Source: Rubrobacter sp.
Lineage (GTDB): Bacteria; Actinomycetota; Rubrobacteria; Rubrobacterales; Rubrobacteraceae
Direction: 5' to 3'
Length of the DNA stretch: 5,192 bases
NCBI GenBank assembly: GCA_020253895.1
Contig: JADDKG010000146.1
Location: 1-5,192 of the forward strand
Part shown: positions 5,104-5,192 of the stretch, piece after piece
Layout: each line of letters begins with the position of its first letter
Numbering within the stretch: the stretch's first letter is position 1
The notes under the pieces: generated by a model
Database searches by the model: none
Told to the model about the DNA's origin: nothing
What the model saw: the letters and a program-made list of their open reading frames with translations, nothing else
Made by a program: the position numbers and the translations under genes

Positions 5104-5192
5104 ACAGAGCGCCCGGGGAGAGGGCCGTAGGGAAGCACTACGGCCGGGAGGGTCTGGAGGAGAGGATCTCCGCCGCCCTGCGGGAGGCCGGG
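5100..5192 (+). CDS. N-terminus of a probable SAM-dependent methyltransferase (runs off the window)
   Basis: The GTG at 5100 overlaps the ygfZ stop as GTGA and opens a frame of 31 codons to the window edge (MNRAPGERAVGKHYGREGLEERISAALREAG). The HYGR-x-GL-x-ERI-x-AALREAG pattern resembles the opening of an actinobacterial family of class I SAM-dependent methyltransferases whose N-terminus precedes the SAM-binding glycine motif. That motif lies outside the window, so the product is a guess from remembered family style. The coding call itself is better supported, by the overlap and coherent codon use. No SD is obvious, so translation is probably coupled to ygfZ. Confidence 0.55.
   Translation, partial: MNRAPGERAVGKHYGREGLEERISAALREAG

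Overview
This is a chromosomal window from a high-GC bacterium. The GC-rich codons, the frequent GTG and TTG starts, the Holin-X/DUF3618 membrane-protein pair and the style of the proteins suggest an actinobacterial lineage, most likely Rubrobacter or a relative. That placement is inference from protein style, not from a database match. I see no IS element, phage structural gene, CRISPR array or RNA gene. Most of the window is ordinary accessory and housekeeping gene content.

Layout. (1) Positions 1-838, minus strand: a yqeC-type gene (accessory factor of selenium/molybdenum hydroxylases) with a TTG start behind a strong Shine-Dalgarno (SD) sequence. Downstream of it is the first codons of another gene that leaves the window. 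(2) Positions 839-1050: a divergent intergenic region with an AT-rich patch that could hold a promoter. (3) Positions 1051-3040, plus strand: a tightly coupled chain of three genes, namely a two-helix Holin-X family membrane protein, a DUF3618 membrane-anchored protein, and larC (nickel insertase for the nickel-pincer nucleotide cofactor). The first junction is a GTGA four-base overlap. The second appears to be a GTAG overlap, because larC has no ordinary start codon where its conserved N-terminus requires one. The run ends in a 16-bp hairpin that begins inside the last larC codons. (4) Positions 3098-4108, minus strand: a cold-shock protein and, upstream of it, a HAD-family phosphatase, separated by 159 bp containing a perfect 10-bp inverted repeat. 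(5) Positions 4109-4158: a compact divergent promoter region. (6) Positions 4159-5192, plus strand: a YgfZ/IBA57-type folate-binding protein, apparently translated from a leaderless mRNA, overlapping by four bases the start of a probable SAM-dependent methyltransferase that runs out of the window.

Functionally, several genes deal with metal or cofactor assembly (YqeC, LarC, YgfZ), but they lie in separate transcription units and I see no evidence that they form one system. The most unusual points are the apparent non-canonical (GTA) start of larC, the leaderless and possibly bidirectional promoter between the HAD and ygfZ genes, and the two strong inverted repeats flanking the cold-shock gene.
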